Of a DNA stretch of 64,000 bases, positions 34,281 to 43,712 are shown in pieces (position 1 is the stretch's first letter; every line of letters begins with the position of its first letter). Location: contig NZ_JH992945.1 in NCBI RefSeq assembly GCF_000315485.1, forward strand, positions 186,001 through 250,000. The letters are read 5' to 3'. The translations under genes and the position numbers were made by a program. Origin of the DNA: Bacteroides oleiciplenus YIT 12058 (GTDB taxonomy: Bacteria > Bacteroidota > Bacteroidia > Bacteroidales > Bacteroidaceae). The notes beneath the pieces were generated by a model, which saw only the letters and a program-made list of their open reading frames with translations, was not told the DNA's origin and ran no database searches.

Positions 34281-36248
34281 TCAGGGAGCAGGTGCCGGAG
34301 CCTCTTTCAGCACCACCTTCACCGTAGTGACAGCCGTAGAAGCCGTTGAGGTGAAGGTGACGGTGGTATTTGCCGATACATCACCTTGTGCCGTTCCCAA
34401 AGTCAACGTGTAATCCCCTTCGGCATCGGTCACGTTTTCGCTCACCGTCAGCCATGAAGCGCCGGCGGCAACCTCTGCCGTGCTTCCGGTAGTAATGGTT
34501 GGCGTTTCCGCACCGTCCGAACGGCTTTCCGAGACCACATGCAGCTTGATAGTCTTCCCGTTGGTATTCTCTATCGTAGCAGTCATCGTTTTAGCGTCGA
34601 AAGTACTGGTGCTCCCTTCTTCCTTCACCATTGTCACCTCAGGCCCCTTGGTGGCAAACACCTTGATGTCCTTACGCATTCCGCTCGCCGGGTTCGTCAG
34701 ACGGATGGTGACGGGAAGCAGCTTCGAGGCATCCGCCAGCTCTTCGTCCACAGTGGTCACCGTGTACTTCGTGCTCTGCGATGCCGCACGCGTGGCAGGG
34801 GCGGAAGCCAGCCCGAGCCATTTCTCGGAACCCTCCTGGAACACCAGTTCGGATTTCAGCGTGGCATTGGAACCCATCACGAAGGCAAACTCACTGGCGG
34901 CCTCCGGCATCAGCGTCACCTGCCCCTTGTCCGTCACATAAGCACCCGTGCTACCTGTTTCCAGTACCAGGGGCGTGTTACGATCGAAGTCATTCTCGGG
35001 TGTATAGGGGTCCAGTTCCACGTCTTCTTCCCAGTCCGTCACTTTCAGCGTCACGTCCAGACGTTTAGGGTCGGCCTTGGTGATCTCGATGGTGTAGCGG
35101 TGGTTGTAGTTCACCTCGATGTAAGTGCCCACGCCGTTCACCATTTGCTTGAACGGGACCTTGTAGCTCACTTCCTCTTCGTTCGTCAGGTTGGTGGCGT
35201 ACATCCCTTTCAGTATCAGGTAGCCCCCGTCATCCTTCGGGCTGGGCCAGGTGTAGAAGGCACCTTCGCTGAGGTTGAGCTTCGGATCGCCGCCTGTGGG
35301 CTTCTTCTGCCTGTCGGGAAGAACCTTGCGCACGGGATAGATAATCAGGTCGCCGTTCGTTTCATCCTTCGTCTTGAGAGGCTCGATGGGGAAGAAACGG
35401 CTGGCGCTGCGCCCGTTGCCCATAGAGATACTCTGGATGGTGAAACGGGATTCCTCGGCAACGTTCACGATGTCGAAGCGCGCCACCATGCGCGAGAGGC
35501 GGAAACCCACCTGTGCACGGGTGGCGGTGCTGAAGTCCGTCAGGTCCAGCGGCGTGGTGTAGGCGCCGGTCATGGGCAGCGGGGTGACGAAGATGTCGTC
35601 CCCCGTCTCACCGGCGGGGTCGATGAGACGGGTCTGCAGTTTCAGGAAGTCTGCTTCGGTGGGTACGCCGGGGGTCACCGTGTTGGCGGGCTGGCCCGGG
35701 GCGGTCTGCACCAAGGAGGAGAAGTAGTCGTAAGGCTGCAAAGCGCCGCCTGCATCCATGCTGTAGAGCTGGGTACGGTTGGCGATGCAATAGAACTTCA
35801 CGAACAGACCTTTGGTCAGTCTGAGCAGGCCGGTGGTGGTGTTAGGCTCAGCGCCGGCGTTGAGGTCGAAACTGAAGGACTTGATGCCGGGCAGGTGTGT
35901 CAGGCTGGCGTCGTCGCGGTAGTAGTGCAGTTCCTGGAAGGTATAGGGGCCGTCCTCGGTCAGGGAACCGAACACGTAGACGTCGAGGGTCTTGATGTAG
36001 TTCTCATCTTCCGTGGCGATGGCATCTCCGGCACGAGTGCCTGGAACGGAGGCTCTCAGACTCAGGTTGTTCTTCAAGGTGAGCAGCACCTCCGTGCGGG
36101 AAGCATCTCCCTCGGGTTCGCCGGGGGCCTGAGTGAGCGACTCGCTGGTGCAGGACACCAGCAGGGTGCTCATGCAGAGCAGGAAGCCTGCGGCAAGCAG
36201 TGATGGTTTATTCTTTATATTCATTATGATTATTTTTTTATGGTACAA
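34281..36248 (-). CDS. FimA/Mfa1-type fimbrillin lipoprotein, 655 residues
   Basis: A large lipoprotein: signal peptide, lipobox STLLVSCTSE, then a Pro/Glu linker. The N-terminal half carries the fimbrillin core seen in its two neighbours: IKTLDVYVFGSLTEDGPYTF, KGLFVKFYCIAN, MVARFDIVNVAEESRFTIQSISMG and NHRYTIEITKADPKRL. Residues 420-655 are Ser/Thr/Ala-rich beta-sandwich-like repeats. This core is typical of Porphyromonas-type FimA/Mfa1 subunits, which polymerise by donor-strand exchange after Arg-type cleavage. It is the last structural subunit of the fim operon; high GC is notable. Confidence 0.85.
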   Translation of the reverse strand: MYHKKIIIMNIKNKPSLLAAGFLLCMSTLLVSCTSESLTQAPGEPEGDASRTEVLLTLKNNLSLRASVPGTRAGDAIATEDENYIKTLDVYVFGSLTEDGPYTFQELHYYRDDASLTHLPGIKSFSFDLNAGAEPNTTTGLLRLTKGLFVKFYCIANRTQLYSMDAGGALQPYDYFSSLVQTAPGQPANTVTPGVPTEADFLKLQTRLIDPAGETGDDIFVTPLPMTGAYTTPLDLTDFSTATRAQVGFRLSRMVARFDIVNVAEESRFTIQSISMGNGRSASRFFPIEPLKTKDETNGDLIIYPVRKVLPDRQKKPTGGDPKLNLSEGAFYTWPSPKDDGGYLILKGMYATNLTNEEEVSYKVPFKQMVNGVGTYIEVNYNHRYTIEITKADPKRLDVTLKVTDWEEDVELDPYTPENDFDRNTPLVLETGSTGAYVTDKGQVTLMPEAASEFAFVMGSNATLKSELVFQEGSEKWLGLASAPATRAASQSTKYTVTTVDEELADASKLLPVTIRLTNPASGMRKDIKVFATKGPEVTMVKEEGSTSTFDAKTMTATIENTNGKTIKLHVVSESRSDGAETPTITTGSTAEVAAGASWLTVSENVTDAEGDYTLTLGTAQGDVSANTTVTFTSTASTAVTTVKVVLKEAPAPAP

Positions 36249-36259
36249 AAAAAACTGTA

Positions 36260-39145
36260 TTAGGGTTTCTTGTTACTTCTGAGAATCACCGTCTTGTCTC
36301 CGCCACCTGTCACAGTGTTGGTGAATACAAGGGTGATATCATCCGTTTTGCCGGCATCACTCAGTTTGAGCGTATAGGCTGACGGAGTCCCGGCAACAAC
36401 CGTGTCACCTCCCGCATTACCGTCATCCGGTGCCAGGAACTGGTTTGTGAATGCCGTCGTGAAAACGGTAGTCGCACCGCCCGGAGCGGTTACGGTAAAG
36501 ATGAAAGGTGTGGTGGTTATAGCATCTGCATCTACCGTATAAACAATACTTCCGCCTTCATCAGAGGCTACTACACTTCCCGATGCATCATCCGTCAATG
36601 CCACCGTGATAGCCGGGTCTTTCCAGGTGATGGTCAGTGTGGCGGTGCGGTCGGCAGCGCTGCTATTCTTGGCGGTCACTACGGTAGTGGCATTAGTCAG
36701 TGAAGCAGCGGTAGTTACCTTGATGGTATATTCATCAGTGTCTCCTATCTTCTTTATCTCCAATCCGGTAACCGAAGTAAATTCGGCGGCTTCGGCACAA
36801 GTCATGTTCACGGTGATCTGGCTGTTATCAACTTTATACATCGTGATAGTGGAAGCCGCAGCATCTGAGAAGTCTTTATCCAGCCCCTTATTGAATGTAC
36901 TCCAGCTTGCTACAGTAGCACCCGCACTCAGACCGGGCTTGCCGGCTTCCTTGTGCAGTGTAACTTTCAATTCCGGAGCGGCAATATCCTTATTCGCTTC
37001 CGTCAGGCCGTTCACGAAACTCAGTGCTACATCCCCCGTGCCGGTGATGGAGCTTGCTTTGGAGATGGTATACGTAGCAAACTTATCTGTATTGTCCCAT
37101 GCCTTTGATTCAGTAATTTTCAGCCATGGGCAGGCCAGGCTGGCGATAGTCACTCCGGCAGGAGCTTTCACCTTGAAGTCGCAAGTACCGTCAGCCAGAG
37201 CGGTGAGGTCGATTTTCAGGGTACTGCTTGCTTCATCCCATGTAGCCGCGTTATTGGCATCGGTGGATTTCTCAAACGTCATCTTGGGGTCGGCGGCAGT
37301 CAGTGTAAGTATCGTTGCTTTAGTCGCGTCGCCGGCATTCTTGAAGGCGATAGTGCCGCCTTCGGCAGCGTCCGCATCGCTCACCGATACCTTATACGTA
37401 TGAACGAAACCGTTCACGGCAATCTCTTCGGCTTTGTAGCCGGTTGCCGTAATGCCTACGGTGACTCCTTCTATGCAAGTCACATCGAACAGGACGTAAC
37501 CGTTCTTCAGGGTGAAGATGGTTGCTGCGGGAGCTTTATCGTCGGTCACATTGATTGTGTTCCCTTTGGAGCCGGTGCCGGAGGCTGCGGCGGCAAATAC
37601 GGGAGTTCCTTTTTGTCCGTAGAAGTTCACCGTCGTCCACAAAGCCGGGTCGTAGGAGGCGGCGTCGTTGATGAAGTGAACCGCGACGGGGAGTACGCCT
37701 ACAGCATCGGTATAGGAGATGTCGAATTTGGTATACCAGACGCCTTCGCGTTCGGTACAGGTGGGCTCGCTGATCACCAGCCAGTCCTGAGGGGTAACCA
37801 CCACATCACCGCGGGTAACGGTAACGGTCTGCACTGCATCCTTTTCAGCGCGTACCTTGCCTGTGGCACCTATTTCAATGGTGAAGGAGCCGGTACCATC
37901 AGCACCCGTCACTTCGTAATTGTAGGGGGAAGCCTCCGTGTTCAGGGCGATCAGTTCGGTAGGTGCATTGGCACCGGTGAAAGCGTCCGCAGCTACAAAG
38001 ACGGGTGCGTCATTGTTCGGCTTTATCGTGATGCCGCCGCCGCTCACCCAGTCCACCACTTCGAAGGTGCCCATGATGTTGGAACTGGTGACGTCGCTGA
38101 TGCGCAGCTTGTAGCGGTTGTTGGCAAGAAGCTTGATGAATTCGGCTTTCGGAGCTCCATCGGGGGTGCGAGCTATGTCCACATGATACTCAACGGGTTC
38201 CTGGTTGCCGGTGGCGGGGCTTTTATACGTGCCTTTCACCACAAGGTAGGATTCATCCGTATCCAGATTGGGATAGACGTAGAAAGCGCTGGCGGTTTCG
38301 CCGGTGTTGGCGCCGGGGATGCCATCGAAATCAACGTTGGCGTACTTGGTGAGATAGTTCACGTCCGTGGCAAGGTTGCCGGCATTTACCGGGGTGGCCG
38401 TGGCTCCCCAAAGCGGTGCGCTCTTGCGGCCCTGTACCATGTAGATGTCCTGAATGGTGAGGTTCGTCTTGGCCTTGTCGTTCACTATGTCGAAGCGGGA
38501 CATTACACGTTTGAGGTTGATGTCCACCTTGGAGACGCCGCTGATCTTGGTGATGCCTTCACCGGTCATCAAAAGCGGGGTTTCGATAAGGGTGGCGTCG
38601 GCGTCATTGTTCGTGAAAGCGGCTTTGAAAGCGGCTTCGGTGGTGCCGGAGACGTTGATGGTTCCATCGGCATTAGTCGTTACTTTCGTCAGAGGGTTCA
38701 GGATTTCCGCGCCTGTTTCATCATAGAACTTCGGGGTTGTGCCGTTGTTGGCCACGCAGAGCAGCTTTATCCAGGGCAGGCCCTTGAGTTCGTTCGGGTA
38801 GAGGATGCCTTTCTTGGAGGTACCGGCATCCTGGATCTTGAAGTTGGTGGTCGTGGGGTTTGCAGGGTTATAGTCCGTACCCTCGGTCCATGTTTCAAGG
38901 TAATAGAAGGGCCCCGCCTGGTCGGCGGCGGCAAAGAGATAGACGTGCAACTGCTCTATCTTGTTCTCACTCTCGGAGGCGATGGCACGGGTGTATTCCT
39001 GGCTCTCGCCCGTTCCGCTAAAGGCGATCTGGATTTCCGAGCGGCCATCGGTAGGACGGTCACCGGGCTCACCCAATTCGCTGTTGGAACAACTGGCTGC
39101 AAGGCCCGAAAAGGCGAGCAGCGTTAGTAAACTTTTTACGTTCAT
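36260..39145 (-). CDS. Fimbrillin-like lipoprotein, 961 residues
   Basis: A lipoprotein with lipobox SGLAASCSNSE. The first 400 residues carry the same fimbrillin core as its neighbours (IEQLHVYLFAAADQAGPFYY, LPWIKLLCVANNG, VMSRFDIVNDKAKTNLTIQDIYM, NNRYKLRISDVTSSN) but are clearly the most diverged of the three. After that come about five imperfect 80-100-residue beta-rich repeats heavy in Thr, Ala and Val, ending in TVILRSNKKP. It is a probable stalk or accessory pilin. It lies 12 bp from the 655-residue gene. Confidence 0.85.
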   Translation of the reverse strand: MNVKSLLTLLAFSGLAASCSNSELGEPGDRPTDGRSEIQIAFSGTGESQEYTRAIASESENKIEQLHVYLFAAADQAGPFYYLETWTEGTDYNPANPTTTNFKIQDAGTSKKGILYPNELKGLPWIKLLCVANNGTTPKFYDETGAEILNPLTKVTTNADGTINVSGTTEAAFKAAFTNNDADATLIETPLLMTGEGITKISGVSKVDINLKRVMSRFDIVNDKAKTNLTIQDIYMVQGRKSAPLWGATATPVNAGNLATDVNYLTKYANVDFDGIPGANTGETASAFYVYPNLDTDESYLVVKGTYKSPATGNQEPVEYHVDIARTPDGAPKAEFIKLLANNRYKLRISDVTSSNIMGTFEVVDWVSGGGITIKPNNDAPVFVAADAFTGANAPTELIALNTEASPYNYEVTGADGTGSFTIEIGATGKVRAEKDAVQTVTVTRGDVVVTPQDWLVISEPTCTEREGVWYTKFDISYTDAVGVLPVAVHFINDAASYDPALWTTVNFYGQKGTPVFAAAASGTGSKGNTINVTDDKAPAATIFTLKNGYVLFDVTCIEGVTVGITATGYKAEEIAVNGFVHTYKVSVSDADAAEGGTIAFKNAGDATKATILTLTAADPKMTFEKSTDANNAATWDEASSTLKIDLTALADGTCDFKVKAPAGVTIASLACPWLKITESKAWDNTDKFATYTISKASSITGTGDVALSFVNGLTEANKDIAAPELKVTLHKEAGKPGLSAGATVASWSTFNKGLDKDFSDAAASTITMYKVDNSQITVNMTCAEAAEFTSVTGLEIKKIGDTDEYTIKVTTAASLTNATTVVTAKNSSAADRTATLTITWKDPAITVALTDDASGSVVASDEGGSIVYTVDADAITTTPFIFTVTAPGGATTVFTTAFTNQFLAPDDGNAGGDTVVAGTPSAYTLKLSDAGKTDDITLVFTNTVTGGGDKTVILRSNKKP

Positions 39146-39489
39146 TGATTTTAAAGTTTTAATTGAACAATATGTTTCGTTTCAAGATTTTTTTTATTCA
39201 AGTTTCTTTGTTTGGTGTTTCGTTCAAGCGGATTTGCAATCCGCTTGTCTTTGTATCAGGATTTATAATCCGATTAAAGATGAATCACTTACATGGATAT
39301 AAGGCGGATTTAAAATCCTGATACTCAAGATCGGCGGATTACAAATCCACCGGGACGGGCGAATAATTATTCGCCTGCACATAGCGCAGCACTTTTGAGA
39401 CAGTATCCGTTCAAACGTCCGTTCAAGAGGATTGAAAATCCTGACACTCAATGCCGGCGGATTGCAAATCCGCCGGGACGGAACAGGCT
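39146..39489. repeat. Palindrome-rich repeat cluster between fimbrillin genes
   Basis: Six palindromes of GGATT-n-AATCC type are visible at about 39228-39244, 39259-39271, 39305-39320, 39332-39352, 39428-39442 and 39456-39474, plus an AT palindrome at 39358-39375. Two stretches of about 53 bp, starting near 39305 and 39428, are direct repeats of each other: each has GGATT-AATCCTGA-ACTCA and then CGGCGGATT-CAAATCC-CCGGGACGG. No gene lies here. Confidence 0.75.
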
Positions 39490-42400
39490 TTAATATTTTG
39501 CTACACAACGCACTGGGCCTTTGTAACTCCTATCACTTACTCCCACACAGGCATTTACCATTGTCATATACATGATATACGAACGTGGATCATAGTCCGC
39601 GTCACGAGTCCAATAATATGCGTTAGAAAAAACCTTATTATAGTATCTATTATATACATCTGAGGAAGCGTAATTGCTACCAGACGTACATAATATAGTA
39701 CGATATTCTGCTGATGAAGGTATATACCATGTACCACCTTTCTTACCGGAGCAATAATAATTATTGGTCATTTTGCTATCCCACGGCACGCCGCCACTAG
39801 CATCCACAGGAGCGATATAAAATCCCTCATACTTCCACACAGCCTGCCCTTCATACAAGATACCTGTAACCGTTACATTATAAGTAGCAGTTTTTGTGTT
39901 ATCCAGTTTACTACGGAATGTGATACTGGTACTTCCTGCTGAAACAGCTTTTAAAGTACAGTTATTACCAGATACACTATAACTCACAACAGAACTATTT
40001 GGTGCAGACGAAACTTCGAAACCACCAGCAGGGGGAGTCACTGCAATAGTAGTAGATAAGACAGAGCTTCCCTCATTTTTGGGAATAGCTTTCAATGTTC
40101 CGGAATAACTATTCAGTGTTAGTGCGCTAAAGTTCTTTACAGTCACTGTGTAAGTCTCTTTTTTGGTAGGGTCCACACGATTGGCAAACGTTAGTTGTGT
40201 ACTACCTGTACCTGTAGCTGAGAGCAGATAGTCAGCAGCATCTGTACTTTGTTCGGTAGAGCCACTTGCTTTTACTATGTTTACATCACTACTCTCCATC
40301 GTGCTACCGCCCCAAGAATTAACTCTTATCGTCATTTTCTGTGTTTCGCCGGATAGTTTATATAAAGTAATCGTTTTACTTGTTGTATTAAGAACATCTA
40401 CTCCCCATGAGGAATTTCCCGAAAACGAAAGATTTCCTACATTCGGACTAATCACGAACTTCATATCAGGCCCGCCAATCTTATTCACCAATGTCACAGT
40501 CACATCTTTAGCACTTGCAAGGTTTTCATTTACTAATTTGAATTTGACGTTTTGCTGTTTTGAACTGACTGCAGTAATCTCCGATGTCAACCACTCAGAA
40601 TTCCCGTCAAAATCAAACTCTACCGCTACACCATCCATGGAAGTGACAGGTACAGTGCAAGTGTTACCATTTGCTACACTCATGGATATTTTGCCTAAAG
40701 TGCCACCATCCGTAGGTAGGGTATAACTATTGTCACTCCCTCCGAGTGCACTAAATAAAGGAGTCATGGCAGCGTCTTTCAAATCTATCGTAATAGGCAT
40801 CCGCAACTTCGTTGCGTTTTTCGAGTTAGCAAACACCACAGTCATGTCTGCGTCCGGCGATAGTTCTACATCACGTTCTTTCAGTGTCAAGGTATAGGTC
40901 GTTTTCGCCCCGTTTTTCGATGCAATAGGTTCATTCATCCACGTTGGATACTTGACTACTGTCATTTCATCCGGGCACAGGAACAATATTTTCGCACTGC
41001 TATTCGTTATGCGATATAGTTTCACAGTCGCATTCGCTACATCAAATGAGTTAGGATTTGTACTCGTACCGTTGGGAGCCTTGCCGGGTTGTGTCGTTGC
41101 CAAAGGTTGAGGAACGGCAACCGCTTCCACATAGAGTATGTTCTCTATACCGGAAAGAACATCGTACACACGTACCGTGGCGCGAGGGAAAAGACCCGTA
41201 TAATCCTCTTTTATAGAAAATGTATAATCACTGCTGGAAGAAATGCGGGTAGTTGACTTTGGCTTACAAACCAGCCAGTTATTCTTCTGTGCGGAAGGTC
41301 CACCGGCATAGACTATCTTGATACCCGGAGAAGAAGAGCCCACCGTCATATCAAAAGAACTTCCCGTGTCGAGTGACATACTTACGGTATATACATTGCG
41401 GTCCGGGTCTAAGGTTGCTGTCGTTCGGTCTTGAAAATCATTTGGAATGGAAACCGTAATCTCTCCCGGCTTGTTGTCAGGTTCGTAATCGTCAATGTTA
41501 CCGTCATCCGTCCAATCCGCTACTCGCAAAGTGAATTCAAGTCTCAGGTCATCGGCCTTGGTGATGCCAATGGTGTAGCGGTGGTTGTTATTGATATCCA
41601 GATAGGTTTCCTGTCCGTCAATGCCTTTTTGGCGGAAAGGAATACGGTAGGATACTTCTTTGTTTTCAGTCTCATTCACTTTGTAATGTCCTTTCAGCAT
41701 AAGAAATCCTTCGTCTTCCTGCATGCTGGGATAACAATAAAAAGCGCCTTGTTGGGTGCCGGTGTTGGCATTGTTACCCGTAAAGGCTTTGTCGGCGGTA
41801 GTTGTCAGTTCACCACCTATGGCAGGATACGCTCCGCAGGCAACTATCGGAAAATAACCTGCTCCACGACGGGCATTACCCATTGAGATAGACTCAATAG
41901 TGAAGCGGGATTCATCCGCCTTGTTTACTATGTCGAAGCGTGCGGCAAGGCGGGTGAGTTTGAAATTCACTTGCTGGCGACCGCCTGTGGAAACATCCGT
42001 CAGGTCCAGTGGGAGAGTTTGAGCACCGGACATTGCTAATGGGGTATCGAGCATATCGGTAATCATACCGCCATTCATTATTTGAGTATGATATTTCAGG
42101 AAATCCGCTTCCGAAGGACTGCCCGCCTTTTCCATTATACTGCCACCAGCAGTAAAAGTGATAGGTTTGAAATCATTATCCACAACGTCATTCCCGTCAG
42201 CTTTCACCGGCTTCGTGTCATTGGCAATGCAATAGAGTTTCACAAACAGTCCACGATGCAGACTGAGCAGTCCGGTAGTGACATTGTCTGTTGCTCCGGC
42301 ATTAAGAATCAGTTCTTTGGCATCCGCAGGGAGGTCGTCGCTGTTTTCGCGATAGGCGAAACGCTCCTGAAAAGTGTAGGTGCCGTCTTCGGTAGGGGAA

Positions 42401-42648
42401 CCGAAGACGTAGACATCCAACGTGGAGATGGCATTCTCCTCGGCGGTGGCAATGTCTCGGGTGGTCGTCTTGTGCAATACCAACTTGTTGTTGATGTTCA
42501 ACAAGACTTCTTGTCTGGAGGGATCTTTTCCTTCGGGACTCCCGGTCTCCCCGTCCAGTTGTGTTTCGCCGGAACAGGAATGCAGTAGCAAGCTCCCTAT
42601 CAGCAGGAAACCATGCATGCAGTGAATCATTCTTTTTCTTCGTGTCAT
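39490..42648 (-). CDS. Fimbrillin-like tip adhesin candidate, 1052 residues
   Basis: The largest protein of the locus. Lipobox SLLLHSCSGE is followed by the fimbrillin core: ISTLDVYVFGSPTEDGTYTF, RGLFVKLYCIANDTKP, LAARFDIVNKADESRFTIESISMG and NHRYTIGITKADDLRL. Further on are several Ig-like repeats (Big_2-like, KAVSAGSTSITFRSKLDNTKTATYNVTVTG). The last 110 residues form a distinct aromatic/Cys domain (WKYEGFYIAPVDASGGVPW, CSGKKGGTWYIPSSAEYRTI, YYWTRDADYDPRSYIMYMTM) like the lectin-type/FISUMP-like ends of adhesins. It is first of the three subunits, so it is likely the tip. Confidence 0.84.
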   Translation of the reverse strand: MTRRKRMIHCMHGFLLIGSLLLHSCSGETQLDGETGSPEGKDPSRQEVLLNINNKLVLHKTTTRDIATAEENAISTLDVYVFGSPTEDGTYTFQERFAYRENSDDLPADAKELILNAGATDNVTTGLLSLHRGLFVKLYCIANDTKPVKADGNDVVDNDFKPITFTAGGSIMEKAGSPSEADFLKYHTQIMNGGMITDMLDTPLAMSGAQTLPLDLTDVSTGGRQQVNFKLTRLAARFDIVNKADESRFTIESISMGNARRGAGYFPIVACGAYPAIGGELTTTADKAFTGNNANTGTQQGAFYCYPSMQEDEGFLMLKGHYKVNETENKEVSYRIPFRQKGIDGQETYLDINNNHRYTIGITKADDLRLEFTLRVADWTDDGNIDDYEPDNKPGEITVSIPNDFQDRTTATLDPDRNVYTVSMSLDTGSSFDMTVGSSSPGIKIVYAGGPSAQKNNWLVCKPKSTTRISSSSDYTFSIKEDYTGLFPRATVRVYDVLSGIENILYVEAVAVPQPLATTQPGKAPNGTSTNPNSFDVANATVKLYRITNSSAKILFLCPDEMTVVKYPTWMNEPIASKNGAKTTYTLTLKERDVELSPDADMTVVFANSKNATKLRMPITIDLKDAAMTPLFSALGGSDNSYTLPTDGGTLGKISMSVANGNTCTVPVTSMDGVAVEFDFDGNSEWLTSEITAVSSKQQNVKFKLVNENLASAKDVTVTLVNKIGGPDMKFVISPNVGNLSFSGNSSWGVDVLNTTSKTITLYKLSGETQKMTIRVNSWGGSTMESSDVNIVKASGSTEQSTDAADYLLSATGTGSTQLTFANRVDPTKKETYTVTVKNFSALTLNSYSGTLKAIPKNEGSSVLSTTIAVTPPAGGFEVSSAPNSSVVSYSVSGNNCTLKAVSAGSTSITFRSKLDNTKTATYNVTVTGILYEGQAVWKYEGFYIAPVDASGGVPWDSKMTNNYYCSGKKGGTWYIPSSAEYRTILCTSGSNYASSDVYNRYYNKVFSNAYYWTRDADYDPRSYIMYMTMVNACVGVSDRSYKGPVRCVAKY

Positions 42649-42701
42649 AAGCTCACTTGATATTTATTAATAACTATATTGTTTCTTTTAAAATCTATCG
42701 T

Positions 42702-43712
42702 TTACCCTATTCCTCCCCCTTCTTCCCAGTCGGCAGCCGAGGCCTGTGTCACCACCACCCGGTTGTCATCGTACACCGTCACTTCCAGATCGAAATCCTG
42801 CTCCATGTTGGTGTCCATATCCATGGGCAGCTTACGGAAGAACAGGTGTAGGTCGAGGTCTCTTACCAGTTGCTCACCGTTACACCACAGGCTCCACAGC
42901 TCGTGCGTGTTTGCCGCATAACGGAACGTGACCAATTCACCGACCACCTCGTTCTCGTAGTTCAGCGAAGCGCGCGCTTCGTGGTACGTCACCGTGCGGT
43001 CCATGCGGGGCAGTGTGCAACTGCCGTCGCCCGAAGGTACCGTCACCTCCTGTCCGCCGGAGAAGCCGTAGACCGAAGGGATGCCTTTCAGTCGCATCCG
43101 GTAAACACCGTCTGCCGGAAGACGGACCCGTTCCGTGGTCTGCCAGCGCACTGTCACCGAGAGTGAGGCATAGGCCTGGCAGAGGTAAATCCGCCGGCGC
43201 TCCGTCATGCCGTCCTTCAGGGTGAAGGTGCCTGTGCCGTAATACAGCCGGGAGGTGTTACCCCGGTAACCCGGAGGGGCTCCTTCGGTGACTGCACTCA
43301 GGACCATCGCTTCGAGGAAATCCCCGGCATTATCATCTACACCGCCCGTCCCATCTGCTTTTCCGCCGCCGCTTTCCACTTTTTCCAGAGGCGGGTCGGC
43401 ATCGCTCAGATTGCCCCAGAGTACCACTGTATAAGTACCGTCAGGCAATGTGCCTTTCCATCCGCTCACCCCGTCACCGGTCAGAACGGAGGTGGAAAGC
43501 AACTTCCCGTCCGCATCGAAGATGAACTGCGTCAGCCGGGAGACATAGCGGGGAAGCATGTTCTCCACTCCACTGCCGGCGTACCAGTATTCCAGACGCA
43601 CATCGTAGGGGCAGGGAGAAGGCTCATCGCCAAAACTGCAGGCACCAAACAGTAACGGCAACAGTCCCCACAAAAGCAGGAAACGATGAATGCGGTGGAA
43701 AACTCTCTGCAT
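42702..43712 (-). CDS. Mfa2/FimB-family fimbrial anchor lipoprotein
   Basis: A 336-residue lipoprotein with lipobox LLFGACSFGD. It matches the FimB/Mfa2 anchor family of Porphyromonas and Bacteroides, with ENMLPRYVSRLTQFIFDADGKLL and GTYTVVLWGNLSDA, and a beta-sandwich C-terminal half. In this family the anchor attaches the fimbria to the outer membrane and limits its length. Its ATG abuts the stop of the DUF3868 gene (TAAATG), so the two are translationally coupled. Confidence 0.87.
   Translation of the reverse strand: MQRVFHRIHRFLLLWGLLPLLFGACSFGDEPSPCPYDVRLEYWYAGSGVENMLPRYVSRLTQFIFDADGKLLSTSVLTGDGVSGWKGTLPDGTYTVVLWGNLSDADPPLEKVESGGGKADGTGGVDDNAGDFLEAMVLSAVTEGAPPGYRGNTSRLYYGTGTFTLKDGMTERRRIYLCQAYASLSVTVRWQTTERVRLPADGVYRMRLKGIPSVYGFSGGQEVTVPSGDGSCTLPRMDRTVTYHEARASLNYENEVVGELVTFRYAANTHELWSLWCNGEQLVRDLDLHLFFRKLPMDMDTNMEQDFDLEVTVYDDNRVVVTQASAADWEEGGGIG

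Noticed and set aside
34539..36203. Long open frame (554 codons) on the plus strand over a fimbrillin gene
   Set aside because: It is the antisense of a GC-rich Thr/Ala-rich gene, has no ribosome-site or promoter, and its translation (His/Gly/Gln-rich) is typical of a shadow frame.
37400..39127. 575-codon plus-strand frame over the 961-residue fimbrillin gene
   Set aside because: Same reason: antisense shadow from codon bias; the minus-strand frame has a lipobox and paralogues.
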